64,000 nt of DNA, from NCBI RefSeq assembly GCF_034439435.1, contig NZ_JAPCKJ010000002.1, positions 496,001 through 560,000 of the forward strand, written 5' to 3'. This DNA comes from Sarcina sp034439435. GTDB taxonomy: Bacteria > Bacillota > Clostridia > Clostridiales > Clostridiaceae. A program made the position numbers and the translations under genes. The notes under the pieces are model-generated. The model had not been told where the DNA came from and searched no databases. It saw only the letters and a list, made by a program, of their open reading frames with translations. Shown here piece by piece: positions 43,963 through 52,979 of the stretch (position 1 is the stretch's first letter; each line of letters starts with the position of its first letter).

Positions 43963-44693
43963 AACCAACAAAAAAAGCTATTGAAATGACAATGGAAGAA
44001 TTAGGTGCTTATATTGATCAATCCGTTTTAAAACCTGAGTTTACTCAAGAAGAAATAAGAAAATATATTCAAGAAGGAATAGATTACAAGTGTAAAACAG
44101 TTTGTATAAATCCATCATCAATTGAAATAGCAAAGGAATTAACCAAAGGAACAAAAACAGGTATATGTGTAGTTTGCGATTTCCCATTTGGTACATCAAC
44201 TACAAAATCAAAAGTGAGACAAGCTGAAGATTGCTGTTCTTATGGAATCGAAGAATTAGACATAGTTGCTAATTATGGATGGATTAGAAGTGGACTTTGG
44301 GATAAAGTTACATCAGATATTAAAGCAGTTGTAGATGTATGCCACAAATATAGTGTTATTGTTAAGGTTATTTTTGAAACAGATGCATTAAACGTTGAGC
44401 AGGTTAAAAAGGCTACAGAAGCAGCAATTTCAGCAGGTGCTGACTTTATTAAAACATCGACTGGATTCCTAACTGGTTTTGAATCAAATGGAGCGACACC
44501 AGAAATAATCCAAGTAATGATGGATACTGCAAAAGGTCGTTGTAAAGTAAAGGGGTCTGGTGCAATAAGAACACAAGAACACTTTTTTAGATTAATTGAT
44601 ATGGGAATTGATCGTATGGGAATTGGATATAAATCAACTTCAATTGTTTTAGGTATCTCAAATAAAGAAGTATCTAACAATGAAATTTATTAA
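43959..44693 (+). CDS. deoC: Deoxyribose-phosphate aldolase
   Basis: A 244-aa class I aldolase cleaving 2-deoxyribose 5-phosphate to glyceraldehyde 3-phosphate and acetaldehyde. The Schiff-base Lys is in ADFIKTSTGF, the proton-relay Asp in ELDIVANYGW, and the second Lys in VKGSGAIRT; all are present. The start has only a weak AAGAAG site and overlaps a short leader frame. No other deoxynucleoside genes are adjacent. Regulated by the divergent RpiR-type protein, to judge from operators over its promoter. Confidence 0.93.
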   Translation: MKPTKKAIEMTMEELGAYIDQSVLKPEFTQEEIRKYIQEGIDYKCKTVCINPSSIEIAKELTKGTKTGICVVCDFPFGTSTTKSKVRQAEDCCSYGIEELDIVANYGWIRSGLWDKVTSDIKAVVDVCHKYSVIVKVIFETDALNVEQVKKATEAAISAGADFIKTSTGFLTGFESNGATPEIIQVMMDTAKGRCKVKGSGAIRTQEHFFRLIDMGIDRMGIGYKSTSIVLGISNKEVSNNEIY

Positions 44694-44705
44694 ATAACAT
44701 AAAGA

Positions 44706-44744
44706 TAAATCCACGAGTCTCATTTTCTAGAGTTCGTAGATTTA
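44706..44744 (+). terminator. deoC terminator
   Basis: Imperfect hairpin TAAATCCACGAG / GTTCGTAGATTTA shortly after the deoC stop. Confidence 0.55.
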
Positions 44745-44890
44745 ATAGGTACTTTAATATTGATTAAAACTCCTTTTATATTAAAAATGTCTATTTAACT
44801 ATTATCTTTATCATAAATTAATTTTCACTTATATTAATTTATGTATTATAATTTTATCTTTTTATAATTATTTAACAAATACTATAAGAA

Positions 44891-44932
44891 AAAGTTCCTT
44901 AACTACATTAAAGCTTGTTGTTGAGGAACTTT
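44891..44932 (-). terminator. Terminator of the HAD-NUDIX gene
   Basis: AAAGTTCCTTAAC / TTGAGGAACTTT, with A-rich flank giving a T run leftwards. Confidence 0.65.
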
Positions 44933-45047
44933 ATATTATACATATTATTTTATATATTCAATTGTCCAATTTTAGTAAAATGCTCTACTATTTGTGATAT
45001 ATTTTATCTTATATTAAGTAAAAACATTCTTATTTCTCTTCTATACC

Positions 45048-46298
45048 TTAGTCAAACACAGTTTCCCAATTATGATCTTTGGATGCTAAAAAGCACATTT
45101 GAATTTGAGATTCATTGTTTTTCTCTAAGGCTAAATTAGGTAATTCATCTAGTGCAAAAAACTTACTTTCAGAGGTTTCAATGTTGAGCTTAAATTCTCC
45201 ACCTACTAACTTACAAAGTACAAAGACCTTACATATTCCATATGCATATCTTGGTATATTATGTTTGTTTCTATCTTGGACAGCTATTATTTTGCTTGGA
45301 ATAACATCAAGTCCTGCTTCTTCTTTTACTTCTTTAATTGTATTTGAATAAATAGATTGATTAACGTCAACCCATCCTCCTGGTAAAGACCAAGTGTTTG
45401 TGCTTGATTCTTTTACTAGTAATATTTTATTGTCTTTAAAGATTGCTGCTCTTGTGTCTAACTTAGGTGTTTGGAAGCCAGTTTCATTGCAAAATAAATC
45501 ATTTACTTTTTCAAAGTTTAATGCTGTCTTTGCAGCAACAATTTCGCATGATATCTCACGAATCCTTTGAAATCTTTCTAAGTCAAAGGAATCCTTTGAG
45601 TATGTTAGTCCAACTTGTGCTAAGTACTGTAACTCTATAGCCCAATCTAGCCAATCTTTATTTGCTTTATATTTTTCAATTAAAATATCTAGAATTTCTT
45701 TGGGCTCTTTTAACCTATAAGTTGCTTCTATTTTTTCTGCATCATTTGCTCCCCATAATGCTAATGCAGAGTCAACACCTGCATTTTTAGCACACTGCAT
45801 ATCATAAATTGAATCACCAATGTAAATTACATCGCTTTTTTTAGCATTAGTTATTTCTAAATACTTTTCCATTGGCTCTCCATCTGGTTTATGCTTCATA
45901 GTATCATCAGCACAAATTACTGCATCAAAATATGGATGTATCCCAAATCTTAAAAAGTCATCTTCATATTCCTTTTTAGTCTTAGATGTTATAATTCCTA
46001 GCTTTATACCATTTGACTTCAAGGCTTGTACTATCTGTCTTACCTGAACAAAAAGGTCTACTTCATCAGAATAATCATTAAAGTAGTTATTCCACCTTTC
46101 CTCTACCCCTTCAAAGTCTTCAATTTCTAACTTTTCTAAAGCATATTTGCCTGGAATACCTAGTGAAAATCTTAAATCATCTAAATTCTTTCTTATGCCT
46201 TTCTCTTCTAATACAATTTTTTGCAATGATTTTAGAATAGCACTCTCTGAATCTATTAAAGTGCCATCAATATCAAATACTACATGTGAATATCTCAT
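45048..46298 (-). CDS. HAD phosphatase - NUDIX hydrolase fusion
   Basis: A 416-aa two-enzyme fusion. Residues 1 to about 205 form a HAD hydrolase of the Gph/PgmB type: DIDGT with Asp9 and Asp11, Thr/Ser in GIITSKT, Lys in KHKPDGEP, and GDSIYDM. Residues about 210-416 resemble a NUDIX enzyme with the N-terminal extension of ADP-ribose pyrophosphatase-type YjhB relatives. The NUDIX box is altered: GGWVDVNQ has Gln for the first Glu, and KEVKEEAG has Lys for Arg, while the metal-binding EE pair remains. The start follows GGGGGAG. A role in nucleotide or sugar-phosphate clean-up is an inference. Confidence 0.85.
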   Translation of the reverse strand: MRYSHVVFDIDGTLIDSESAILKSLQKIVLEEKGIRKNLDDLRFSLGIPGKYALEKLEIEDFEGVEERWNNYFNDYSDEVDLFVQVRQIVQALKSNGIKLGIITSKTKKEYEDDFLRFGIHPYFDAVICADDTMKHKPDGEPMEKYLEITNAKKSDVIYIGDSIYDMQCAKNAGVDSALALWGANDAEKIEATYRLKEPKEILDILIEKYKANKDWLDWAIELQYLAQVGLTYSKDSFDLERFQRIREISCEIVAAKTALNFEKVNDLFCNETGFQTPKLDTRAAIFKDNKILLVKESSTNTWSLPGGWVDVNQSIYSNTIKEVKEEAGLDVIPSKIIAVQDRNKHNIPRYAYGICKVFVLCKLVGGEFKLNIETSESKFFALDELPNLALEKNNESQIQMCFLASKDHNWETVFD

Positions 46299-46313
46299 AT
46301 AATCTCCCCCAAT

Positions 46314-47300
46314 TTAATTTTTACTATCAATTAAGTTAATTGCAATTTTGCCTAATCCATACTCATAGTCACTTATGAATTCATCAGATAAAATAAGCTC
46401 TGGCATTACTTCTTGCGGAACCCTAAGCTTACAATAATCTATTATTTCTTCTAATTTATCTGATATAAATAAATTATTGTATATTACTATTAAATTAGGA
46501 TTCACCAAGGCTATATATGATTGAATTATTTTGCCATAATACTCAACAATATCAATTCCATGAAAGCCCTTTTTACAATAACTTAAATTATTATCATCTA
46601 TAGGAAGATAATGTATCTCTCCAGCAAAGCTAGTTGCACCTTTCCACACCTTGCCGCCAAAGATCATTCCTGCACCTACTCCATTATCACCCATATATAT
46701 GTTAACAATTACTTCTTTGTCTTTATTATTATGTCTTTCCCAGTATCCATTAATTGCAACATTCATATCATTTTCTATTTCTATAGGTATATTGTATTTT
46801 TCTTTAAAATATTTAATTATATCTACCTCTTTTAGCTCTTCATATTCTAAGTATGATTCTACTTTCCCATTAACAACATTACTTGCAATACCAATTACTA
46901 TACTTGCTAACTGAGAATACTTAGATTTTGTTAAAGATACTATACCATCGATTTGTTCAACTATACTATTTTTTAATACTACAGTTTCAGAATCTATTTT
47001 ATTTCTGCAGAAATCATTTAATATCCAATTTATTTTATTACCTTCTAAATATAATAATAAAGAAACTGCATACATTGGATTAAGACTATATTTTTTTGCA
47101 CATCTTCCACCTAATGAGCTTTTTAATCCAACCTCAATTACTTCTTCTTTTTCAATTAAGTGTTCTATGATTGTACTAACAGTTGGAAAGCTTAATCCTG
47201 TATATTTAGCTATATCTGTTTTGCTCATAGATTCATTTTCTTTTAATACTTCATAGATGGTTTTAATATTTAAACTTTTTATAGTCACTGAATTTGCCAT
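46314..47300 (-). CDS. ROK-family transcriptional regulator
   Basis: A 328-aa NagC/XylR-type repressor. The N-terminal winged helix (MSKTDIAKYTGLSFPTVSTII) precedes a ROK sugar-kinase-like domain (YMGDNGVGAGMIFGGKVWKGATSFAGEIHYLP). The zinc motif CxCGxxGC is absent; the place reads YCKKGFHGIDIVEYY. The kinase-type glycine motifs are partly degraded, so it probably binds a sugar or none rather than phosphorylating it. The start follows GGAGG. A perfect palindrome lies 20 bp upstream, and the HAD-NUDIX gene follows 15 bp after its stop in the same direction, so both are probably co-regulated. Confidence 0.85.
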   Translation of the reverse strand: MANSVTIKSLNIKTIYEVLKENESMSKTDIAKYTGLSFPTVSTIIEHLIEKEEVIEVGLKSSLGGRCAKKYSLNPMYAVSLLLYLEGNKINWILNDFCRNKIDSETVVLKNSIVEQIDGIVSLTKSKYSQLASIVIGIASNVVNGKVESYLEYEELKEVDIIKYFKEKYNIPIEIENDMNVAINGYWERHNNKDKEVIVNIYMGDNGVGAGMIFGGKVWKGATSFAGEIHYLPIDDNNLSYCKKGFHGIDIVEYYGKIIQSYIALVNPNLIVIYNNLFISDKLEEIIDYCKLRVPQEVMPELILSDEFISDYEYGLGKIAINLIDSKN

Positions 47301-47319
47301 TTATTTTAAGTCCTCCAAA

Positions 47320-47386
47320 CTTTTTAAAACAGTTTTAAAAAGTGTTTTAATAATTTAATTTAAACAGTTTCTATTTTAATTGTCAA
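47320..47386 (-). promoter_or_regulatory. Promoter and 23-bp perfect palindromic operator of the ROK gene
   Basis: TTGACA (47386-47381), 17-bp spacer, TTAAAT (47363-47358). Just downstream is CTTTTTAAAA-CAG-TTTTAAAAAG (47320-47342), with perfect 10-bp arms. A half-site AAACTGTTT overlaps the end of the spacer. The position between promoter and start suggests autorepression. Confidence 0.75.
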
Positions 47387-47430
47387 TATTAGATCTTTAT
47401 TTTTTAATTAATTTATATTTCCTTAGTAAT

Positions 47431-47478
47431 ATTAAAATAAGCTAATGATATCAACACATATCATTAGCTTATTTTAAT
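47431..47478. terminator. Strong hairpin
   Basis: ATTAAAATAAGCTAATGATAT pairs with its inverse at 47458-47478; nearly perfect 20-bp stem that can end the transcript of the secreted protein gene at 47628. Confidence 0.85.
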
Positions 47479-47627
47479 ATTTTTCAAACTTCTTTTAATT
47501 TTATTTCTCCATAAAAATTCTTCACTATAATTCATTATAAAATAAAATTAGGTATCCTCGTGATTCATCTAGTTTTAAATATTTATTACAAATTCAAACT
47601 AAATTTTATAAGCCTTTCTTAATTCAC

Positions 47628-48185
47628 TTATGATACTACAAAATAAGTATCAATATATGCTGTCATCTGATCTCCTAAATTAAGATAATAATATACAGGT
47701 ATTAGATAACTTGAATAAAATAGTTTTTTAGCATCTATTTTTTGCTCTTGTAATGAATTTATTAAGTTTTGCTGCTGCCTTAAACTTATAATATAACTTT
47801 CAGCTATAAATAAAACTTGTTCAGAGAAAAATACATCTGAAAAAGAATCTCTATATGTGGTTATATTAGTCTCTAAGCTTTTTTTAATTTCATTGAACTC
47901 TTGGATATAATAATCTAAATACTTATAGGTATCTTTTAAATTTTCAGGTGTGGAATTCTCAGTTATATTAACAGAAGTTAAGTTCCCTCTTATTCTCTTT
48001 ATGTTTTGCAAATTTTTAACAATAACATCTTTACTCTTTAAATCTTCTACTTTAGGTCCATAAGGTTGCACTGTGCTTGTTTTTTCTTGTTCATATGATA
48101 TGTTAGTCTGTGCATATGCTACATTAGTTGTTGCCATCATTATAAGCATAAAAAAAATTACTAAACGCTTTGTTTTTCTTCCCAT
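47628..48185 (-). CDS. Secreted hypothetical protein, 185 aa
   Basis: Signal peptide residues 1-26 (MGRKTKRLVIFFMLIMM, cleavage near AYA-QT) followed by a mostly helical domain of 160 residues with no cysteine. The helices (DLKSKDVIVKNLQNIKRIRGN, SEQVLFIAESYIISLRQQQNL) suggest a small helical bundle. No family recognised. The start follows AAAGGAG. It stands alone between terminators. Confidence 0.6.
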   Translation of the reverse strand: MGRKTKRLVIFFMLIMMATTNVAYAQTNISYEQEKTSTVQPYGPKVEDLKSKDVIVKNLQNIKRIRGNLTSVNITENSTPENLKDTYKYLDYYIQEFNEIKKSLETNITTYRDSFSDVFFSEQVLFIAESYIISLRQQQNLINSLQEQKIDAKKLFYSSYLIPVYYYLNLGDQMTAYIDTYFVVS

Positions 48186-48315
48186 AGTTTTTCTAACTCC
48201 TTTGTAATTACATCTAAATCTACTCTAATAAATTTCATATATATATATATTTAGTAATTTTAAATATTTTATTCTCATTAAAATTAATAGACATTATTAC
48301 ATTTGAGATTTTTTT

Positions 48316-48363
48316 GATTTTGAAATAAAACTAAAAATCAACATTTTCCTAAAACAGAGCCTA
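48316..48363. repeat. Dispersed repeat family A, half copy
   Basis: AAAACTAAAAATCAACATTT, then CCTAAAACAGAGCCT, the right-hand half of family A. Confidence 0.65.
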
Positions 48364-48369
48364 AAATAA

Positions 48370-48396
48370 AAGAGTATCCATATTATGAATACTCTT
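48370..48396 (-). terminator. Terminator overlapping the end of the VanW-like gene
   Basis: AAGAGTAT / ATACTCTT around the VanW-like stop codon, with a T run leftwards from TTTTATTTTA. Confidence 0.6.
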
Positions 48397-49207
48397 CCTC
48401 TTCGAATTCCTTTGGAATATACTTTACTAAAGCACAGTTTTTAGTAATAAGTTCAGTATCTAAAATCCTACCACCTTCAAACTTAGCTATCTTATTTCTC
48501 CAGATTTCATTTTTTCTATAATAATTATCTTCAATTTTTAAAAATTTATGATTCTTTTCAAACACATGATATCCAAAGTCAAGCTCTTCATCTATCCTAA
48601 GTTCCCCTTCTAAACATTTTTCACTCATCCAAAGATTTATTTGAAAAGTATGGCTTGTATTATTTTTCACCTGAAAATCTCCATAGTTATAAAATATAGT
48701 AGCACCACTACCAAAAGGAAGTACCCTTCCGTCATCTGGAAATGGGTCAAAACTGTGATGGTGCCTTTCTATTACAGTGAGAGGACTATGTATTGTAAGC
48801 CAATTTAAAAGATTTGCAATTTGACACAATCCTCCTCCAATACCTGGTCTTGCCTCACCAAAACAAAGCTCCATTCCTGGAAGATATCCTTTAGCTTTTG
48901 TTGGAAGTCCTACTATTTTACAAAATGAAAAAACTTCTCCTGGTCTGATTATAATTCCATCTATCTTTTTTATAGCTATCTTTAAGTTCTCAACCTTATT
49001 AAGCTGTAATTGTATATCACTATCTCCTAATTTTCTGATTAAAACTGATTGATGCTTTTTAACTCTATATGGTAGTTTATTAAAATCTCTTTCCTTTGCA
49101 AACTTAATAGAACTAAAATACCACTGCTTGTATCTAAGTATACGTCTATACCAGACGGCTAAAAAATAAAATATTGGTCCTCTTTGACTTAATAACTTCT
49201 TTTGCAT
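48383..49207 (-). CDS. VanW-family protein
   Basis: About 274 aa; ATG 49207 follows GGGAGATT, and the frame opening at 49240 is less likely. The VanW signature is strong: IRPGEVFSFCKIVGLPTKAKG, GGGLCQIANLLNWL, VIERHHHSFDPFPDDGRV and PFGSGATIFYNY. No signal peptide or lipobox is obvious. VanW occurs in vanB-type clusters and widely in clostridia outside them; its biochemical role is not settled, but links to the cell wall are likely. No vanHAX genes are near. Confidence 0.9.
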   Translation of the reverse strand: MQKKLLSQRGPIFYFLAVWYRRILRYKQWYFSSIKFAKERDFNKLPYRVKKHQSVLIRKLGDSDIQLQLNKVENLKIAIKKIDGIIIRPGEVFSFCKIVGLPTKAKGYLPGMELCFGEARPGIGGGLCQIANLLNWLTIHSPLTVIERHHHSFDPFPDDGRVLPFGSGATIFYNYGDFQVKNNTSHTFQINLWMSEKCLEGELRIDEELDFGYHVFEKNHKFLKIEDNYYRKNEIWRNKIAKFEGGRILDTELITKNCALVKYIPKEFEEEEYS

Positions 49208-49753
49208 TCTAATCTCCCTATACCATACTATCTCTACCACTATTATGTAGAATATATTTCAATTCATGACCTCTACATTTTACAATATTATGGATATCAT
49301 TTCAATAATAGGATATTGCAAGTTATTCTGTTCTAATTTCAATATTTTACTTAAAAATCTAAGTTACTTAAGTAGTGTTTAATTTAAGTGCTACATATCA
49401 AATTATAAAAGAGGAGCTGTATCAGAATAACTCATTAATAAAACTTATAAATAATATGAAGAGAATATCTGGATGAACTTTAGAATTTAAGCTATTACGT
49501 AGAAGATTTTACGTTAAGAAGCGAAACTGTTTGACCGAAGGGAGTTTTTCGCTTTAATAAAATCTTCGGAGTAATTTTTATAAATAATGACTCCAATGTA
49601 ACTAAAGTTCCATTGGATAAGTTCAAGAATCCAAATTAAAATTTGGACTTTCACTTAAAATTCAGTAATTCTCTGAGTATATTTATAAGTTTTATATCTG
49701 AGTTTTGATACAGCCCCTTAATTTTGAAATGATATAAATCTCTACTCTTTATT
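49208..49753. other. Intergenic region mostly filled by a family B element
   Basis: Contains the MITE-like element 49409-49719; the rest (49208-49408) has no visible gene and should hold the VanW promoter. Confidence 0.5.
49409..49719. mobile_element. MITE-like element, family B, second copy
   Basis: About 310 bp. Left end AGAGGAGCTGTATCAGAATA; the right end read inverted is AAGGGGCTGTATCAAAACT. Inside, GAAGAGAATATCTGGATGAA and TTAAGCTATTACGTAGAA match the copy at 36484. It carries AAGCGAAACTGTTTGACCG, a stretch the other copy lacks, and lacks that copy's internal duplication. No coding capacity. Confidence 0.75.
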
Positions 49754-50551
49754 TTATAAATATAAATCTCTTTTTGAGAAAATATATATGCCTGCTCCGT
49801 AGAAAGCTAAAGCTATAAGTAATGAGGCTCCTATTGGCATTGCTATGCTTTTTCCAGCAATAATATCTCCTGTGTTAAATAAGGTAAACAGAGTGAAATA
49901 CTTTAGGTTTTCAAGTTTATCTCCCACATTAGCTAGGGCTTGTAGTAGGTAAAATAGTATTGGTACTCCAGCTCCAATTGTGAAGTAAAGCTTGGTGTCA
50001 TTGCTTATACATGATGCAAAGAAACATATACCACTTACTGCAATTTGGATGAAATATAAAACTACATTTATAAGAATAAAAGTTTTAATATCTAACTCTC
50101 CACCATGAAGACTATTAGAGAAAAATATTATTAGTCCTGTTGTGTATATAAGTAAAATAGCACTTGCTACCCACATAAATAGTGCTTGAGTTAGAGCTAT
50201 TTTAACTCTCTTGTTTGGTGTGGCTAATAAATATGCCATAGAACCTCTATCTACATAAGATATTATTAGCTTATTTCCTAAGATTATTATAAAAATTATT
50301 GGGAACATAAGAATTATAAATCCATATAAATAATTTGCTATATATTCAGTAAGGTTAGCTCCCACTGATGCCATACCAAAGGCTTTCATAATTTCTGGCA
50401 TGCTCTTTGCCATTTCCTCAAAGGCACTAGTTGTTTTAGGATCATACATGTAAACAATGCTTACAGAGTACAAAGTTAATATTGCTAAAAATATAATTAT
50501 AAGTTTATAATTTGATTTTATATCTCTCTTAAATAAGGTTAAACTAAGCAT
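49754..50551 (-). CDS. ABC-2 permease of a TetR-controlled exporter
   Basis: About 265 aa with six membrane segments; ATG 50551 follows GGAGGTG, and the frame opening at 50566 only adds the ribosome-binding site sequence. ISYVDRGSMAYLLATPNKRVKIALTQ is typical of drug-export ABC-2 permeases. The gene overlaps the ATPase by about 8 bp. It forms an exporter with 50544-51434, probably for a drug or membrane-active compound. Confidence 0.85.
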   Translation of the reverse strand: MLSLTLFKRDIKSNYKLIIIFLAILTLYSVSIVYMYDPKTTSAFEEMAKSMPEIMKAFGMASVGANLTEYIANYLYGFIILMFPIIFIIILGNKLIISYVDRGSMAYLLATPNKRVKIALTQALFMWVASAILLIYTTGLIIFFSNSLHGGELDIKTFILINVVLYFIQIAVSGICFFASCISNDTKLYFTIGAGVPILFYLLQALANVGDKLENLKYFTLFTLFNTGDIIAGKSIAMPIGASLLIALAFYGAGIYIFSKRDLYL

Positions 50552-51434
50552 TGTTTTCACCTCCATAAAAATGCATAAATAATTCCTCTAAGCTTTGAGT
50601 TTTCACATCAAGGTTCTTTATTGAGTATTTGCTTAAAGTTTTTATGAAAGGATTTATATCACCCTTTACTTCCACAGTTACAACATTTCCTATAACCTCT
50701 TTTATTTTAAAATTTTCCTTAGAAAATTCCTTAGCTCCTTCATCATTTAAGAAGGTAATCACATAAGACTTATGTTTTGAATTGGATAAGGTCTTCATAT
50801 TTTCCACTGCCACAACATGGCCATCCTTAATTATGGCTGTTCTATCACAAGTTTTTTCTACTTCATCAAAAATATGTGAGGACATAAATATTGTTTTTCC
50901 CTTTTCCTTTTCTGATAAAATAAGATCTACAAATTTATTTTGCATAAGTGGGTCTAATCCACTTGTTGGCTCATCAAGAATTAATATGTCAGGATTACTC
51001 ATAAAGGCACATACTATGCCTATTTTTTGCTTCATCCCTTTGGACATCTTCTTAATCTTCCCCTTTGTATCTAACTCGAATTCCTTAATTAACTCATTAG
51101 CTCTACTAAAATCCTTTAAACCTTTCATGTCAGCTATAAAGCGAATAAATTCAATTCCTGTCATATCATCCATAAAAGCAATCTCTCCTGGAAGATATCC
51201 TAGATTGTCCTGAATCTTATAACTTTCCTTGCTACAATCTATTTCATTTATTGAACATGCCCCTTTGTCAGGATGAATAAATCCCATTAAGTTTCTTATT
51301 GTTGTAGTTTTCCCTGCTCCATTAGGCCCTAGAAATCCAAAGACCTCTCCCTTTTTTACTGAAAGATTAACATTAAAAATACCTTTGTTATTCCCATAAT
51401 CTTTTGTAAGGTTTTTTATCTCAATTACATTCAC
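50544..51434 (-). CDS. ABC transporter ATPase of a TetR-controlled exporter
   Basis: A 296-aa ATPase. Walker A GPNGAGKTT, Q loop GYLPGE, signature MSKGMKQK, Walker B ILILDEPTSGLD, H loop SSHIF. The C-terminal extension is usual for CcmA/drug exporters. The start is GTG in a GTGA overlap with the TetR stop, showing translational coupling in the order regulator, ATPase, permease. Confidence 0.92.
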   Translation of the reverse strand: MNVIEIKNLTKDYGNNKGIFNVNLSVKKGEVFGFLGPNGAGKTTTIRNLMGFIHPDKGACSINEIDCSKESYKIQDNLGYLPGEIAFMDDMTGIEFIRFIADMKGLKDFSRANELIKEFELDTKGKIKKMSKGMKQKIGIVCAFMSNPDILILDEPTSGLDPLMQNKFVDLILSEKEKGKTIFMSSHIFDEVEKTCDRTAIIKDGHVVAVENMKTLSNSKHKSYVITFLNDEGAKEFSKENFKIKEVIGNVVTVEVKGDINPFIKTLSKYSIKNLDVKTQSLEELFMHFYGGENNA

Positions 51435-52051
51435 TTTAAATACTCCTCCTTATAACTATTTCTTTTAAAGAAATTTAACATCTTAATATATCCTTCTTCA
51501 AGTTCATTTAAATCTAGAGGTTGATTCTTACACTTATTCTTCATGTAGCCCTCTGCACACCAAGTTATCATATTAAATAACTCCTGAATATCTATATCAT
51601 CCTTAAATTTACTTGTATCTATGTTTTTAAAATAATTATTATCTCTAAACTGCATCATAGAACTATTTCTCTCTGCTATATCCTTAGCTACTTGCATATC
51701 CTCTTCATAGTAAGCACGTAGCATGAAATTAAAAAGATCAGGATGCTCTTTAAATACTCCTAACTTACATTTTGCCCCTTGTAAATATAATTTGAAAAGG
51801 TCTGTTTCATTAAACACACTCTCTTTATTAGCAACTTCTAAAATTAAGTTTGTTCCATAATCATATAAGTATAAATAAAACTCCTTTTTGTTAGTAAAAT
51901 AATGAAACAATAAGGACTTAGATATACCTGCTTCTGCTGCTATTTCTGACATAGGTGATTTATTATATTTATTCTCTGAAAAAACTCTGTATCCTGCATC
52001 AATAATGGCTTTTTGCTTTTCCTTAGTTAAATTGAAAAACTTTTGATTCAA
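51431..52051 (-). CDS. TetR-family repressor
   Basis: A 206-aa regulator. N-terminal helix-turn-helix: KAIIDAGYRVFSENKYNKSP, MSEIAAEAGISKSLLFHYFT. The C-terminal ligand domain contains ITWCAEGYMKNKCKN. The start is TTG behind GGGAGGAGG. A palindrome with the sequence ACCGAATCGGT lies 20 bp upstream. It should repress its own operon with the ABC-2 exporter and be relieved by the exported compound. Confidence 0.9.
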   Translation of the reverse strand: MNQKFFNLTKEKQKAIIDAGYRVFSENKYNKSPMSEIAAEAGISKSLLFHYFTNKKEFYLYLYDYGTNLILEVANKESVFNETDLFKLYLQGAKCKLGVFKEHPDLFNFMLRAYYEEDMQVAKDIAERNSSMMQFRDNNYFKNIDTSKFKDDIDIQELFNMITWCAEGYMKNKCKNQPLDLNELEEGYIKMLNFFKRNSYKEEYLK

Positions 52052-52070
52052 TTCTATCCTCCTCCCATTT

Positions 52071-52081
52071 ACCGAATCGGT
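52071..52081. promoter_or_regulatory. TetR operator
   Basis: ACCGA-A-TCGGT, a perfect palindrome just before the ribosome-binding site of the TetR gene; a half site GACCGTTT lies about 25 bp further upstream. Confidence 0.65.
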
Positions 52082-52191
52082 TAATATAATTGTATTATCA
52101 TTGACCGTTTTAGAGAAGACCCATAATCTTATTCCTCATGAAGATAATTTAGGATTTATCTTGGTGCTCTAGTAGTAAAGGAAGTGTTTTT

Positions 52192-52329
52192 ATGTATAGG
52201 AAAATTGTGAATTATCCAATTGAAATAAAATTAAAAGCTTTAGAAATGTATTTAGAGGGATTAGAAAATACTAAAATAACTAAACTAAATAACCGCACAC
52301 CAATCGAATTTAAGTGTGCGGCTTATTAG
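52192..52329 (+). pseudogene. IS3-type transposase OrfA remnant
   Basis: 45 codons beginning MYRKIVNYPIEIKLKALEMY, then LEGLENTKITKLNNRTP. This resembles the N-terminal helix-turn-helix of IS3-family OrfA proteins, in which NNRTQ is followed by a tryptophan-rich part. Here the similarity stops and the frame runs into a terminator hairpin. No OrfB or insertion-sequence ends were found. Confidence 0.5.
52289..52327. terminator. Terminator beyond the cotJ operon
   Basis: CCGCACAC / GTGTGCGG with AATAA and TTATT flanks; GC-rich stem, T run leftwards. Confidence 0.8.
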
Positions 52330-52400
52330 AAATTAAGAACCTTTTTTAATAACGCATATTTAATTGGACTCAGTCCAAAATAAGATTCTTTTACTTCTAT

Positions 52401-52967
52401 TTACTTTTTACATTTTAACTTATCTTGAACATCCATTAATGCTTCACCGAATCTTTGGAAGTGAACAATTTCTCTTTGTCTTAAGAAACGTAAGATTTCC
52501 TTTATATCTTGATCATCGGTTAAGTTTATAAGCCATTGGTAAGTTGCTCTAGCTTTTTCCTCCGCTGCCATATCTTCATGTAAATCGGCTACAACATCTC
52601 CTTTTGCTTGAATGTAGCTTGCTGTCCATGGATTTCCTTGAGCATCAGAATAAAATAATGCTTTCCCATGGTCTGTGTAACGCTCACCTAGTCCTGCTTT
52701 CTTTATCTCTTCAACGGACGCATTTTCCATTAACTGATAAATCATAGTTCCAATCATTTCTACATGAGCCATCTCTTCTGTTCCTATATCAGTTAATAAA
52801 GCTTTTGATTTATTTGTTGGCATTGTATATCTTTGGTTTAGATATCTAAGTGCTGCACTTAATTCACCATCAGGACCACCATATTGAGATATTAAAAACT
52901 TTGCCATTTTAAGATCATTACACTTTAAGTTTATTGGATATTCTAAGGTTTTTACATAATACCACAT
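52401..52967 (-). CDS. cotJC: Spore coat protein CotJC (manganese-catalase-like)
   Basis: A 188-aa ferritin-like protein of the Mn-catalase family. ISQYGGPDGELSAALRYLNQ opens it, EEMAHVEMIGTMIYQL and HEDMAAEEKARATYQ supply metal-binding Glu/His, and REIVHFQRFGEAL the last His. It belongs to the inner layers of the spore coat and probably disposes of hydrogen peroxide. The start follows TTAGGAGG, 12 bp after cotJB. Expected to be expressed in the mother cell during sporulation. Confidence 0.95.
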   Translation of the reverse strand: MWYYVKTLEYPINLKCNDLKMAKFLISQYGGPDGELSAALRYLNQRYTMPTNKSKALLTDIGTEEMAHVEMIGTMIYQLMENASVEEIKKAGLGERYTDHGKALFYSDAQGNPWTASYIQAKGDVVADLHEDMAAEEKARATYQWLINLTDDQDIKEILRFLRQREIVHFQRFGEALMDVQDKLKCKK

Positions 52968-52979
52968 AATTAAATCCTC

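Larger units (their letters stand above)
44694..45047. other. Convergent intergenic region with two terminators
   Basis: Contains the hairpins at 44706 and 44891; nothing else seen. Confidence 0.5.

Noticed and set aside
50782..51213. 143-codon plus-strand frame inside the ABC ATPase gene
   Set aside because: Mirror of conserved ATPase motifs; no start signal.
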